Shown piece after piece: positions 16,369-25,476 of a stretch of 62,176 nt of DNA. Each line of letters starts with the position of its first letter. Positions within the stretch are counted from its first letter, which is position 1. Source of the DNA: Mycobacterium angelicum (GTDB lineage: Bacteria; Actinomycetota; Actinomycetes; Mycobacteriales; Mycobacteriaceae); the NCBI RefSeq assembly GCF_002086155.1, contig NZ_MVHE01000029.1, positions 1 through 62,176 of the forward strand, given 5' to 3'. The position numbers and the translations under genes are program-made. The notes below the pieces were generated by a model, which did no database searches, was not told the DNA's origin, and was given only the letters and a program-made list of their open reading frames with translations.

Positions 16369-16776
16369 ATGTCTGATCGCCGGCCTGATCGCAATGTGCT
16401 GGGCGGCCCGCTGGAGCCGTGCGGTACCGAGCCAATGACTGGCTTCTACCGCGACGGCTGCTGTTCCACCGGGCCGGAAGACGTCGGTTGGCACACGATC
16501 TGTGCGGTGGTGACCGCCGAATTCTTGGAGCACCAGCGCTCGATCGGCAACGATCTGTCGACGCCGGTGCCCGAGTACCGATTCCCGGGGTTGCTGCCGG
16601 GAGATCGCTGGTGCGTCACCGCCGTGAACTGGCTGCGGGCCCACGACGACGGTTGCGCCGCCCCGGTGGTGCTGGCCTCCACCCACGAGCGAACCCTTGA
16701 AGTGATTCCGCTCGAGGTGCTGCAGGAGCACTCCGTCGACGTGCCCGACGATTTGGCGAATTTGGAGCAGCCCTAG
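16369..16776 (+). CDS. DUF2237 family protein
   Basis: This is a 135-aa soluble protein of unknown function. It has the DUF2237 hallmarks: NVLGGPLEPCG, GFYRDGCCSTGPEDVGWHTICAV with conserved cysteines, and FPGLLPGDRWCVTAVNW. Conserved Cys/His suggest metal binding, but this is inference. Its stop overlaps the convergent M1 peptidase stop by 4 bp (16773-16776). Confidence 0.82.
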   Translation: MSDRRPDRNVLGGPLEPCGTEPMTGFYRDGCCSTGPEDVGWHTICAVVTAEFLEHQRSIGNDLSTPVPEYRFPGLLPGDRWCVTAVNWLRAHDDGCAAPVVLASTHERTLEVIPLEVLQEHSVDVPDDLANLEQP

Positions 16777-18098
16777 GGCAATTCCGTCGAGTACAGCCAC
16801 GCGTCCCACAACGGGCGCAGCGACTGGTCGCAGTAGGTAGCCGCCAGCGCGGTGAAGTCCTCGGTAACGACGGTGCCGTACCGGTACCGGGCGGTCCATT
16901 CCTTGAGCAGCGCGAAGAAATTCTCGTCACCCAGGCGCCCGCGCAGGGTGTGCAGGGTCAACGCGCCGCGCTTGTACACCCGGTCGTCGAACATGTTGCG
17001 CGGCCCGGGATCGGCCAGCACCAGGTCTTGGGGCTTGTCGCGCAGCTCTTCGTGATGGAAGCCGGCGAGCTCGTCGGCGCTGGGGCCGCCGCCGTGCTCG
17101 GACCACAACCACTCCGCGTAACACGCGAAGCCCTCATGCAGCCAGATGTCGCGCCATCGCCGCGCGGTCAGTGAATTGCCGAACCACTGGTGCGCCAGCT
17201 CGTGTGCGATCAGTCGCTCGCTGTCCCCGGTGCCGTCGCAGTGGTTGCATCCGAATATCGAAATCCCTTGGGCCTCAAGCGGTATGTCCAGCGGGTCGTC
17301 GGTCACCACGACCGTGTACCCGTTGGCCAGCGGGTAGGGCCCGAACCGGTCGACGAAGAATTCCATCATCTGCGGCTGGCGGGCGAAGTCGTGGTCGAAC
17401 TCGTCGCGCAGCCGCTCCGGCAGCGCGGCTTGCATCTGCACCGGCGTCTCGTCCAGCCGCGCCAGCTCGTACCTGCCGATCTGGAGGGTGACCAGGTATG
17501 TCGACGTCGGTTCGGGTTGTTCGTAGGTCCACACGATTTGCGAAGCCCGGGCCCGCCGCGACACCAACCTGCCATTGGCCACTACCCGGTAACCGCTTTC
17601 GGTGCTGACCTGGATGCGGAATGCGGCCTTGGCGCTGGGGTGGTCGTCGCAGGGAAACCAGGATGCGGCGCCGTTGGGCTGTCCGGCGACCAGAGCGCCG
17701 TCGGTTAGTTCCTCGAAGCCCACGTCGCCCCATAACGTCCGCAGCGGCCGTGGCGCGCCGCTGTAGCGCACCACGATCGTCAAGGCCGCGCCGGTCGGCA
17801 GTTTGGCTTCCAGCCGAACACGTAATTTGCCTGCGCGCGAGGAGAATTGGGCCGGCCGCCTACCGTTCACCGACACCTTGGCGACACTGAGCGCCGCGGA
17901 CAGGTCGAGGGTGAATTGCTGCAACTCGGTGAGCGTGACGGCGGTGATGGTCGCCGTCCCCGACAACCGGTTGCTGGCGACCTTGTACTCCAGATCCAAC
18001 TCGTAACGCGACACCCGGTAGCCGAAGTTGCCGTTCTTCGGCAGGTACGGGTCGATCACCTGGGGGACGGCGGGGGCTTTCTTGGCCGAACCTTTCAT
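16773..18098 (-). CDS. M1 family metallopeptidase
   Basis: This is a zinc aminopeptidase-fold protein, 441 aa. It shows the zinc motif HELAHQWFGN (about residues 300-309) and the third ligand Glu in WLHEGFACYAEWLW, 18 residues on. The exopeptidase motif GxMEN is not present; EAQGIS occupies its place. It is shorter than PepN because it lacks the C-terminal helical domains. The ATG overlaps the stop of the Pls-type synthetase upstream (ATGA, 18095-18098), so the two are made together. A role in trimming or releasing the synthetase product is inferred from this coupling. Confidence 0.85.
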   Translation of the reverse strand: MKGSAKKAPAVPQVIDPYLPKNGNFGYRVSRYELDLEYKVASNRLSGTATITAVTLTELQQFTLDLSAALSVAKVSVNGRRPAQFSSRAGKLRVRLEAKLPTGAALTIVVRYSGAPRPLRTLWGDVGFEELTDGALVAGQPNGAASWFPCDDHPSAKAAFRIQVSTESGYRVVANGRLVSRRARASQIVWTYEQPEPTSTYLVTLQIGRYELARLDETPVQMQAALPERLRDEFDHDFARQPQMMEFFVDRFGPYPLANGYTVVVTDDPLDIPLEAQGISIFGCNHCDGTGDSERLIAHELAHQWFGNSLTARRWRDIWLHEGFACYAEWLWSEHGGGPSADELAGFHHEELRDKPQDLVLADPGPRNMFDDRVYKRGALTLHTLRGRLGDENFFALLKEWTARYRYGTVVTEDFTALAATYCDQSLRPLWDAWLYSTELP

Positions 18099-21000
18099 GC
18101 GGCGGTCTCCTGGACGCCTTCGGCCGGCTTCTTATTGGCGGCTTTCTTGCGCCTGGCGTCCCACGGCCTGATCGGGTTGCCCTGCCAGCGCGTCGACGGC
18201 GGCACCTCGTCGCCGCGTACCACCAGTGACGCGGGGCCAACGGCCGCTCCGGCGCCCAGCCGGGCCGCCGGCAGCGCGACGCAATGCGGCCCCAGGGTCG
18301 CGCCCGGCTCCAGCACCACACGGTCCATCCGCATGATCCGGTCGTGGAACAGGTGTGTCTGCACCACGCAGCCGCGGTTGACGGTGCTGCCGGCGCCGAG
18401 CTCGACCAGGTCCGCTTCGGGCAGCCAGTAGGTCTCGCACCAGGCACCAGAGCCGACGCGCGCCCCCAGCCCCCGTAGCCACATATTCATCACCGGCGTT
18501 CCGCTGGCCGCGCGGGCAAACCACGGCGCCGCAACGGTTTCCACGAACGTGTCGGCCAGCTCGTTGCGCCAGACGAACGACGACCACAGCGGAAATTCGC
18601 TCGTCTTGATCCGCCCGACCAGTAGCCATTTTGCGGCGACGGTGATGGCGCCGGCGACGGCACCGGCGGCCAGCAGTACCAGTCCGCCGCCCAGCGCCGC
18701 CCACCAGATGCCGAAAATCCCGGCTATCGCCTGCAACGCACCGGCCACCGCCAGGCCGATCGCCGTCGTCACGAAGACCGGCACCAGCCGGCAGGTCTCC
18801 ACCGCGGCCCGCATGATTCGCAACCGCAGCGGCGGGTCATAGGTGGTCTGGGTGTCGGTCTCGGTGGGCCGCCGCCGCAGCCGCATCGGCGGGCTGCCCA
18901 GCCACGACGATCCGCGCTTAGCCTTGGGCGGCGTCGCCGACAAGACCGCGACCAGCCCGTCGTCCGGAACGCGGCGCCCGGGCTGGGTGATCCCAGAGTT
19001 GCCGAGGAATGCGCGCCGGCCCACAGTGGTCTCGGCCGCGTAGATCCAGCCGCCGCCCAGCTCGTAGGAGGCGACCATGGTGTCGTCGGCCAGGAAGGCG
19101 CCGTCCTCGACGACGGTGAACTTGGGGATGAGCAACACCGTGGAGATCTCGGTGCCCCGGCCCACGCGGGCGCCGAGAATGCGCAGCCACAGCGGTGTCA
19201 GCAGGCCGGCATACAGCGGGAACAGATAGTTGCGTGCGGCGTCCATCAGCCGTTCGGTGGTCCACAGCTGCCAGCCGGCGCGGCTGCGCACCGGGTGGTA
19301 GCCCTCGCGCAGGCCGATGGACAGTAGCCGCACGGCGAGAACCGTGAGCAACCCGTACACCGCCAGCGCGGCCAGCGCCGCCACCGGCGACCAGGCCAGC
19401 GCGGGCAGTACTGCCTGCGACAGCCGGCGGGTGTGGCGCACGGCCACCGCGATCACCGCGAGACCGCCGGCCACGGCGAGCAGCGGCAGGCCGGCCAGCA
19501 ACAGCGACGTCAACCCGTAGCCGGCGACCCAGTGTGATCTGCGGGCCGGCCGCTCGTCGGGCCAGGGGTGCCGGGCCTTTCCGGACTTCACCGCCGGCGA
19601 GCCCTTCCAGTATTGGCCGTTCTTGATCTTGTCGAGCACGCCCGAGCCGGGCGCCACGTCGGCGTTCTTGCCGACGACCGCCCCGGGCAGCAGCGTGGTC
19701 CGCGCGCCGATGGTCGCGTCGTTGCCGATCGTGATCGTGCCGAGGTGGAACACGTCTCCGTCGATCCAGTGCCCGCACAGGTCCACCTCGGGTTCGATGG
19801 CGCTGCGCGCCCCGACCGCGAGGAACCCGGTGACCGGCGGAATCGAATGCAGGTCAACGCCTTTGCCGATGTCGGCGCCCAGCGCCCGGGCGTAGTACAC
19901 CAGCCACGGCGCCCCGGCCAGGTTCTCGGCGCCGCTGGCGGCGGCCAGCCGCTCGGTGAACCACACCCGCAGGTGCACCGAGCCGCCCCGCGGGTAGCTG
20001 CCCGGCTGTAACTTGCGCAGCAGGATGCGCGCGAAGAGCACCGCGATGCCCATCCGGCCCAGCGGCGTCACGAACACGACGAACGCCACCGCAATGACCC
20101 ACCAGTTGACCGCCACGGTCCAGGGCACCAGATGGAAGGCGCGGGCGACGTTGTTGAGCAGCGCCAGCCAGGTCAGCCACGGCAACGCCGCCAGCGTCGC
20201 CAGGGGCACCGCCAGCATGGTTTGGGCCAGCTGGGTCAGTCGTGGAGTCGGACGCACTACCCGCTCGGTGACCTGCGGGGGCGGCTCGAGCTCGTCGAGA
20301 AACCCGGCCAGCGAGCCCAGCCGCGGATGGTCATAGAGATCGGCGACGGTGATCTGCGGGTATTGGTGCCGCAGCGTGGCGACGAGTTGGGCGGCGGCCA
20401 GCGAGCCGCCGCCGAGCGCGAAGAAGTCCGCCTCCGGGCCCGCCACGGCGGCGCCCAGTAGGTCGCGCCACATCTCGGCCAGCCGGCCCGCGGTCCCGGC
20501 CAGTTCGGGTGCTTCCTCTATATCTGCGCTGCCCGGCGGTGGCCACGGCAGCGCATCCCGGTCGACCTTGCCCGACGTGCGGGTGGGCAGCTCGTCGATG
20601 TGGACCAGACGCGGGACCATCGCCGCGGGCAGGTGCCGGGCCAGCTCAGCACGCGCTGCGGCGATGTCGAACGACGGATCCGCGCTGACCACGTAACCGA
20701 CCAATACCGTTGTGCCAGAACTGGTTTGACGAACGGCTGCGGCACCGCCGCTGACGCCGGGCAGATTCATCAGCGCCGAGTCGACCTCGCCCAGCTCGAT
20801 GCGCCGGCCGCCGACCTTGACCTGGTCGTCGGCGCGTCCGCAGAAGTAAAGCCCGTCGTGTTCCAGCCGCACCAGGTCGCCGCTGCGGTAGGCGCGCGTC
20901 CAGCCCAGCGTCGGCAGCGCGGCGTATTTCTCGGCGTCTTTGTCCTCGTCCAGATAGCGGGCCAGCCCGACGCCGCCGATCACCAGCTCGCCGGTGTCGC

Positions 21001-21994
21001 CGGGGTTGACCGGGTGCCCGTCGGCGTCGACGACGGCCAGGTCCCATCCGGTCAGCGGCAGTCCGATGCTGATCGGTCCGGCGCCGTCGAGTTTGGCGGC
21101 GCAGGCGACCACGGTTGCTTCGGTGGGGCCGTAGGTGTTCCACACCTCGCGACCTTCCACGGCGAGCCGTTCGGCCAGCTCCGGCGGGCACGCCTCGCCG
21201 CCGAAGATCAACAGCCGCACGGCTTCCAGTGCTTCGGCGGGCCACAGCGCGGCCAGCGACGGCACCGTGGACACCACGGTCACGTCGCGGGTGACCAGCC
21301 ATGGGCCCAGGTCCATGCCGCTGCGGACCAGCGATCGCGGCGCGGGAACCAGGCATGCGCCGTGCCGCCACGCCAGCCACATCTCCTCACAGGATGCGTC
21401 GAAGGCTACCGACAACCCGGCCAGCACCCGGTCGCCGGGGCCAATTGGGTTGTCCCGCAAGAACATTTGCGCCTCGGCGTCGACGAACGCGGCGGCGCTG
21501 CGATGCGTGACAGCGACACCCTTGGGCGTCCCGGTCGATCCCGAGGTGAAGATGATCCACGCGTCGTCGCGGGTTTGCGGGTTTCCGGCCCGCCAGCCGC
21601 GCGACGAGCCGGGGCCGCGCTCGATTCCCGCTTCGGTGATCACGGCGACCACATTGGCCTCGCCGAACACCAATTCGGCCCGCTCGTCGGGATCGTCGGC
21701 GTCGACCGGAACGTATGCCGCGCCGGTGGCAAGTGCGGCCAGGATGGCGACATAGAGCGAATAGCTCCCGGAGGGCATGCGGATGCCGAGCCGGTCGCCG
21801 CGTCCCACCCCCCGGGCGGCCAGCCAGCCCACGCTGTCCTCGATGTCGGAGATCAGCTCGCTGTAGGTGAGCTGGACTTCGCCGTCGTCGATGGCCGCGG
21901 CGTCCGGATAGCTTGCAGCGGTGTCATAAAGGATGTCGATGAGCGTGCGCGGCTTGGGTGCCTCGCTTGACAGCAGGTACTGCGCCGGAATCAC
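18095..21994 (-). CDS. Pls-type membrane peptide synthetase (A-T-TM/LbH)
   Basis: This is a 1299-aa fusion. An adenylation domain (about 30-490) has the core motifs IIFTSGSTGTPKGVAVTH, FDASCEEMW, NTYGPTEATV, YRSGDLVRL and TSGKVDRDAL. A carrier domain follows with phosphopantetheine Ser in ALGGGSLAAAQL (about 528). The rest alternates membrane helices with three left-handed beta-helix (hexapeptide) acyltransferase-like blocks. This is the architecture of epsilon-poly-L-lysine synthetase. The specificity positions I could place read D-A-E-S-I-G-T-V-V-K, close to lysine codes. The product is unproven; a membrane-made amino-acid homopolymer or isopeptide is inferred. Confidence 0.85.
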   Translation of the reverse strand: MIPAQYLLSSEAPKPRTLIDILYDTAASYPDAAAIDDGEVQLTYSELISDIEDSVGWLAARGVGRGDRLGIRMPSGSYSLYVAILAALATGAAYVPVDADDPDERAELVFGEANVVAVITEAGIERGPGSSRGWRAGNPQTRDDAWIIFTSGSTGTPKGVAVTHRSAAAFVDAEAQMFLRDNPIGPGDRVLAGLSVAFDASCEEMWLAWRHGACLVPAPRSLVRSGMDLGPWLVTRDVTVVSTVPSLAALWPAEALEAVRLLIFGGEACPPELAERLAVEGREVWNTYGPTEATVVACAAKLDGAGPISIGLPLTGWDLAVVDADGHPVNPGDTGELVIGGVGLARYLDEDKDAEKYAALPTLGWTRAYRSGDLVRLEHDGLYFCGRADDQVKVGGRRIELGEVDSALMNLPGVSGGAAAVRQTSSGTTVLVGYVVSADPSFDIAAARAELARHLPAAMVPRLVHIDELPTRTSGKVDRDALPWPPPGSADIEEAPELAGTAGRLAEMWRDLLGAAVAGPEADFFALGGGSLAAAQLVATLRHQYPQITVADLYDHPRLGSLAGFLDELEPPPQVTERVVRPTPRLTQLAQTMLAVPLATLAALPWLTWLALLNNVARAFHLVPWTVAVNWWVIAVAFVVFVTPLGRMGIAVLFARILLRKLQPGSYPRGGSVHLRVWFTERLAAASGAENLAGAPWLVYYARALGADIGKGVDLHSIPPVTGFLAVGARSAIEPEVDLCGHWIDGDVFHLGTITIGNDATIGARTTLLPGAVVGKNADVAPGSGVLDKIKNGQYWKGSPAVKSGKARHPWPDERPARRSHWVAGYGLTSLLLAGLPLLAVAGGLAVIAVAVRHTRRLSQAVLPALAWSPVAALAALAVYGLLTVLAVRLLSIGLREGYHPVRSRAGWQLWTTERLMDAARNYLFPLYAGLLTPLWLRILGARVGRGTEISTVLLIPKFTVVEDGAFLADDTMVASYELGGGWIYAAETTVGRRAFLGNSGITQPGRRVPDDGLVAVLSATPPKAKRGSSWLGSPPMRLRRRPTETDTQTTYDPPLRLRIMRAAVETCRLVPVFVTTAIGLAVAGALQAIAGIFGIWWAALGGGLVLLAAGAVAGAITVAAKWLLVGRIKTSEFPLWSSFVWRNELADTFVETVAAPWFARAASGTPVMNMWLRGLGARVGSGAWCETYWLPEADLVELGAGSTVNRGCVVQTHLFHDRIMRMDRVVLEPGATLGPHCVALPAARLGAGAAVGPASLVVRGDEVPPSTRWQGNPIRPWDARRKKAANKKPAEGVQETAA

Positions 21995-22181
21995 CCAATA
22001 TTTCTACGCGAGATTGCCGCACTCGTGGATGTCGACAGGCCCCGGGCCGCCTTGGTGCTATCGCATGCGATATCGCATTTGAAACGGTATGTATGGTCCG
22101 AACCGGCGCCTTCCCGGGCATGACTCCTTTTCAAGAGCGATATCGCGGGCGATATCAGCCCCGCGCCATCTCCGCTAAGCG
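21995..22181 (-). promoter_or_regulatory. Upstream region of the Pls gene with GCGATATCGC palindromes
   Basis: Perfect 10-bp palindromes GCGATATCGC lie at 22067-22076 and 22137-22146, exactly 70 bp apart. A further half-type copy GCGATATC is at 22149-22156. ATCGCATGCGAT at 22060-22071 overlaps the first. They occupy the only non-coding DNA in front of the synthetase, so they are candidate operators for its expression; the binding protein is unknown. Confidence 0.5.
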
Positions 22182-22826
22182 CTACCGCCGTTCCAGCCAC
22201 TCGGCCAGGAAGCGCCCGGCGTCGAGAACATGGCGTTCGGCGACCGCGCGGGCCCGTTCGGCGTCCTTGGCGCCGAACGCGTCCAGCAACTCCTCGTGCT
22301 CGTCGAGCGAATGCTTCTCGTGGTCGGGAAAGACGGTGAGGAAGTTGGTGGGGACCACCCGGGCGGCTTGCTTGATCTGGGTCAGCAGCCGCGGGGAGTG
22401 GGCGGCGCGGTGGATGCGCTGATGGAAGAGCCAGTTCGCCTCGCCGATGCTGTCGTCCCCGGACCGGGCGACGACGTCGGCCGCGAGTTCACGCAGCGTG
22501 GCCAGCTCGTCGGGCTCGATACGCTCGGCCGCCCAGGCGGCGGCCTGCCCGGTGAGCACGCCGAGAATGGTGAAGCTGTCCAGCACGTCGGACGGGCTGA
22601 TGCCGATGACGGTGATGCCGCTGCGCGGCGCGACTTTGACCAAGCCTTCGAAGGACAGCTCCAGTAATGCCTCGCGGACCGGGGTGCGGCTGGTGGCGAA
22701 CTCTTCGGTGATGGCGTCGAGGTCGATGCGGGACCCGGCCGGCAGGGCGCCGGTGAGGATGCGGTCCCGGAGTTCGCGGGCGGCGCGCTCGCGCACGGTC
22801 CCGGAGATGTCGATCGCTGCTGCCAC
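22182..22826 (-). CDS. GntR family (FadR-type) transcriptional regulator
   Basis: This is a 214-aa regulator. The winged helix-turn-helix is N-terminal (ILTGALPAGSRIDLDAITEEFATSRTPVREALLELSFEGLVKV, residues about 24-66). The FCD ligand-binding domain is all-helical, with His residues (WLFHQRIHRAA, RHVLDAG) typical of metal-assisted binding of organic acids. It is divergent from the monooxygenase operon, with a 67-bp spacer containing a palindrome. It probably controls that operon in response to the pathway substrate or an acyl-CoA intermediate. Confidence 0.88.
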   Translation of the reverse strand: MAAAIDISGTVRERAARELRDRILTGALPAGSRIDLDAITEEFATSRTPVREALLELSFEGLVKVAPRSGITVIGISPSDVLDSFTILGVLTGQAAAWAAERIEPDELATLRELAADVVARSGDDSIGEANWLFHQRIHRAAHSPRLLTQIKQAARVVPTNFLTVFPDHEKHSLDEHEELLDAFGAKDAERARAVAERHVLDAGRFLAEWLERR

Positions 22827-22863
22827 GGCCGCAGCATATCAAACAGATGACCTTACATTTGAA

Positions 22864-22879
22864 ATCTGAAATATCAGAT
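22864..22879. promoter_or_regulatory. Candidate GntR operator between divergent genes
   Basis: ATCTGA-AATA-TCAGAT is a perfect inverted repeat (6-4-6) midway between the gntR start (22826) and the monooxygenase start (22894). A further CAGATG is at 22844. The position and symmetry fit a FadR-type GntR dimer site controlling both directions. It is AT-rich compared with the coding DNA around it. Confidence 0.6.
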
Positions 22880-22893
22880 GTTAGTTTCGGGAT

Positions 22894-24285
22894 ATGTCTC
22901 AGCGGCGAAACGACAAGATGTCCCTGGTGGCGTTCATGCAGGCGGGCAGCACCTCGGTGTACGCGGGCTCGTGGCGGCACCCCGCCACCGAGCACGGTTA
23001 TCTGGACGCCTCCTACTACGCGAAGATCGGTCGCCAGCTGGAAGAGGGCTGCTTCGACCTGATGTTCTTCGACGACCGGTTGGCCATGCCGGGCGTCTAC
23101 GGCGGATCGGTGGCCGAGGCGGTGTTCCACGGCGCCCGTCCCGTCAAGCTGGACCTGGGGCTGGTGCTGGGGGTGCTGGCGCAGGCCACGTCGAAGATCG
23201 GACTCGGCGCCACGTACTCGACGACGTATTACGCCCCGTTCCACGTGGCCCGAACCTTCGCCACGCTGGACCACCTGTCCCGGGGGCGGGCCGCCTGGAA
23301 CGTGGTCACCTCCGTCAACGACAGCGAGGCGCAGAACTTCGGCGTCAAGGCCCACCTGGGGCATGACGAACGCTACGACCGCGCCGACGAATTCATGGAC
23401 GTGGTGACCGGACTCTGGGACACCTGGGAGGACGAGGCGGTCCTGCACGACCGGGCCTCCGGTCAATACGCGGACCCGGCCAAGGTGCACGAGCTGGGGC
23501 ACGAAGGCCGGTACTTCTCCGCGCGCGGACCGCTGACGGTGCCGCGCACTCCGCAGGGCCGGCCGGTGATCATTCAAGCCGGCTCGTCCGGCCGCGGGCG
23601 CGAATTCGCTTCGCGCTGGGCCGAGTTGATCTTCACCGGCGATCCGGGTCTGGACGTCGCGCGCAACCACTACGCTGACCAGAAGACCCGCATCGGTGAA
23701 GCCGGCCGTGATCCCGGCTCGGTGCGGATCTGTCCGATGGCCTATGCGGTAGTGGGGGAGTCCGAGGCGCACGCCAAGGAACGCGAGGCCATGTTCCTCG
23801 ACGACCTGGTGCATCCGATGGCGTCGCTGACGCTGTTGTCGGAGTTGATGAATTATGACTTCGCCCAACACAATCTGGACGATCCGGTGACCGACGACCT
23901 GATTGCGTCGGTCTCGGGCATCCGCGGACTTGTGCAGAACCTGCGCGCCCATATCGGTGGGGACAGCATCACCCTGCGCGACCTGGCCGGCCACCGGGCC
24001 ACCCTATTGCAGGGTCCAAGATTCGTCGGCACCGGCGCGCAGGTCGCCGACCAGATGGCCGACTGGTTCGAAGGTGGAGCCTGCGACGGATTCGTCTTGG
24101 CCGCAACGCATTTGCCAGGCGCATTCGAGGATGTGGTGCGCATGGTGGTGCCGGAACTACAACGCCGCGGGTTGTTCCGCACCGAGTACGAATCGTCGAC
24201 GTTGCGGGGACACCTTGGGCTGCAAAGGCCTTCGAGGCCTTCGAGGCCTTCGAACGTGCGGGAGCGCGTTGGTGCGGATGCTTGA
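22894..24285 (+). CDS. NtaA/SnaA/DszA-type flavin-dependent monooxygenase
   Basis: This is a 463-aa luciferase-fold monooxygenase of the group that oxidises nitrilotriacetate, dibenzothiophene sulfone and similar compounds with reduced FMN from a partner reductase. Typical motifs are FDLMFFDDRLAMPG, GLGATYSTTYYAPFHVARTFATLDHLSRGRAAWNVVTS and PVIIQAGSSGRGREFASRWAE. Starts at 22894 or ATG 22918 are possible. The C-terminus contains a 9-bp tandem repeat encoding RPSRPSRPS. It leads the operon with the CoA-transferase, overlapping it by 8 bp. The substrate is unknown. Confidence 0.85.
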   Translation: MSQRRNDKMSLVAFMQAGSTSVYAGSWRHPATEHGYLDASYYAKIGRQLEEGCFDLMFFDDRLAMPGVYGGSVAEAVFHGARPVKLDLGLVLGVLAQATSKIGLGATYSTTYYAPFHVARTFATLDHLSRGRAAWNVVTSVNDSEAQNFGVKAHLGHDERYDRADEFMDVVTGLWDTWEDEAVLHDRASGQYADPAKVHELGHEGRYFSARGPLTVPRTPQGRPVIIQAGSSGRGREFASRWAELIFTGDPGLDVARNHYADQKTRIGEAGRDPGSVRICPMAYAVVGESEAHAKEREAMFLDDLVHPMASLTLLSELMNYDFAQHNLDDPVTDDLIASVSGIRGLVQNLRAHIGGDSITLRDLAGHRATLLQGPRFVGTGAQVADQMADWFEGGACDGFVLAATHLPGAFEDVVRMVVPELQRRGLFRTEYESSTLRGHLGLQRPSRPSRPSNVRERVGADA

Positions 24286-25462
24286 CGGCCTGCGGGTGCT
24301 CGACCTCGCCACCTTGGCGGCGGCTCCGTTGGTGGCGACGTATCTCGGCGAGTTCGGCGCCGACGTGATCAAGGTCGAAGAACCCCAATACGGCGACCCG
24401 ATCCGCGGCTGGGGCAACCAGCGTGACGGCATCGGCTTGATGTGGAAGTCGATCTCGCGCAATAAGCGATCGGTGACCCTGGACCTGCGGCGTGCCGAAG
24501 GCCAGGAACTGGCACGCGGGCTGGTGCGCCACGCCGACGTCGCCATCTTCAATACCCGGCCGCAGACGTTGCGCGGCTGGGGCCTGGACTACGAAAGCCT
24601 GCGCGCGGTAAACGAGCGAATCGTGGTGCTGCACATCACCGGATACGGGTTGACCGGGCCTAAGAGTGAGCGCCCGGGCTTCGGCACGCTCGGCGAAGCG
24701 ATGAGCGGCTTCGCCCACATCACCGGGCAGGCCGGCGGGCCACCGACGCTGCCGCCGTTCATGCTCGCCGACGGGGTCGCGTCGTTGAATGCCGCGTATG
24801 CGGTGATGATGGCGCTGTATCACCGCGACGTGCACGGCGGCCCGGGACAGCTGATCGACGTCAACCTCATCGACCCGCTGGCGCGCCTGCTGGAGCAGAC
24901 GCTGTTGGGTTACGACCAATTGGGCCTGGTGCCCGAGCGATCCGGCAATAGGTGGGACATCTCGGCGCCGCGCAACACCTATCGCACGTCGGATGGCCGG
25001 TGGCTGGCCATGTCCGGTAGTTCGCCGGCACTGGCGTTGCGGGTGTTCAAGGCGATCGGCCGAGCCGACCTGCTCACCGACGCCGACTTCTCCGACCCGC
25101 AACGGCGTCTGGCCCGGGCGATCGAGGTCGACACTGTCGTTGCGGATTGGGTTGCCGGCAAAACACTTTCGGAGGCCATGGCGGTCTTCGAAGCGCACGA
25201 GGTCGCGGCCGCCCCGGTGTATGACATCAGCGATCTGTTGGCCGACGAGCAGCTGGCCCATCGCGGGGTGTTCGTGTCGGTCGCCGACGAACAGCTCGGG
25301 CCGATGACGGTACAGGCCCCGGTGCCGCGATTCTCCTGTGCGGATGGGACGGTAGGACATCTGGGTCCGCGCCTGGGTGAACACAACGCGCAGGTGTACG
25401 GCGAGCTACTCGGGTTGACCGTCGACGATATCGACGACCTACGCGCCCGCGGCGTGGTGTGA
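24278..25462 (+). CDS. Family III CoA-transferase (CaiB/BaiF)
   Basis: This is a 394-aa CoA-transferase that moves CoA between carboxylic acids. It has the family opening MLDGLRVLDLATLAAAPLVATYLGEFGADVIKVE, and SRNKRSVTLDLRRAEG. The active-site Asp lies in the PFMLADGVAS/GGPGQLIDVNL region. ATG 24278 is chosen; GTG 24272 is two codons earlier. It starts inside the 3' end of the monooxygenase gene. It probably activates the acid made by the monooxygenase for cleavage by the CitE-like lyase downstream. Confidence 0.87.
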   Translation: MLDGLRVLDLATLAAAPLVATYLGEFGADVIKVEEPQYGDPIRGWGNQRDGIGLMWKSISRNKRSVTLDLRRAEGQELARGLVRHADVAIFNTRPQTLRGWGLDYESLRAVNERIVVLHITGYGLTGPKSERPGFGTLGEAMSGFAHITGQAGGPPTLPPFMLADGVASLNAAYAVMMALYHRDVHGGPGQLIDVNLIDPLARLLEQTLLGYDQLGLVPERSGNRWDISAPRNTYRTSDGRWLAMSGSSPALALRVFKAIGRADLLTDADFSDPQRRLARAIEVDTVVADWVAGKTLSEAMAVFEAHEVAAAPVYDISDLLADEQLAHRGVFVSVADEQLGPMTVQAPVPRFSCADGTVGHLGPRLGEHNAQVYGELLGLTVDDIDDLRARGVV

Positions 25463-25476
25463 GGAAAGGATTGGCG

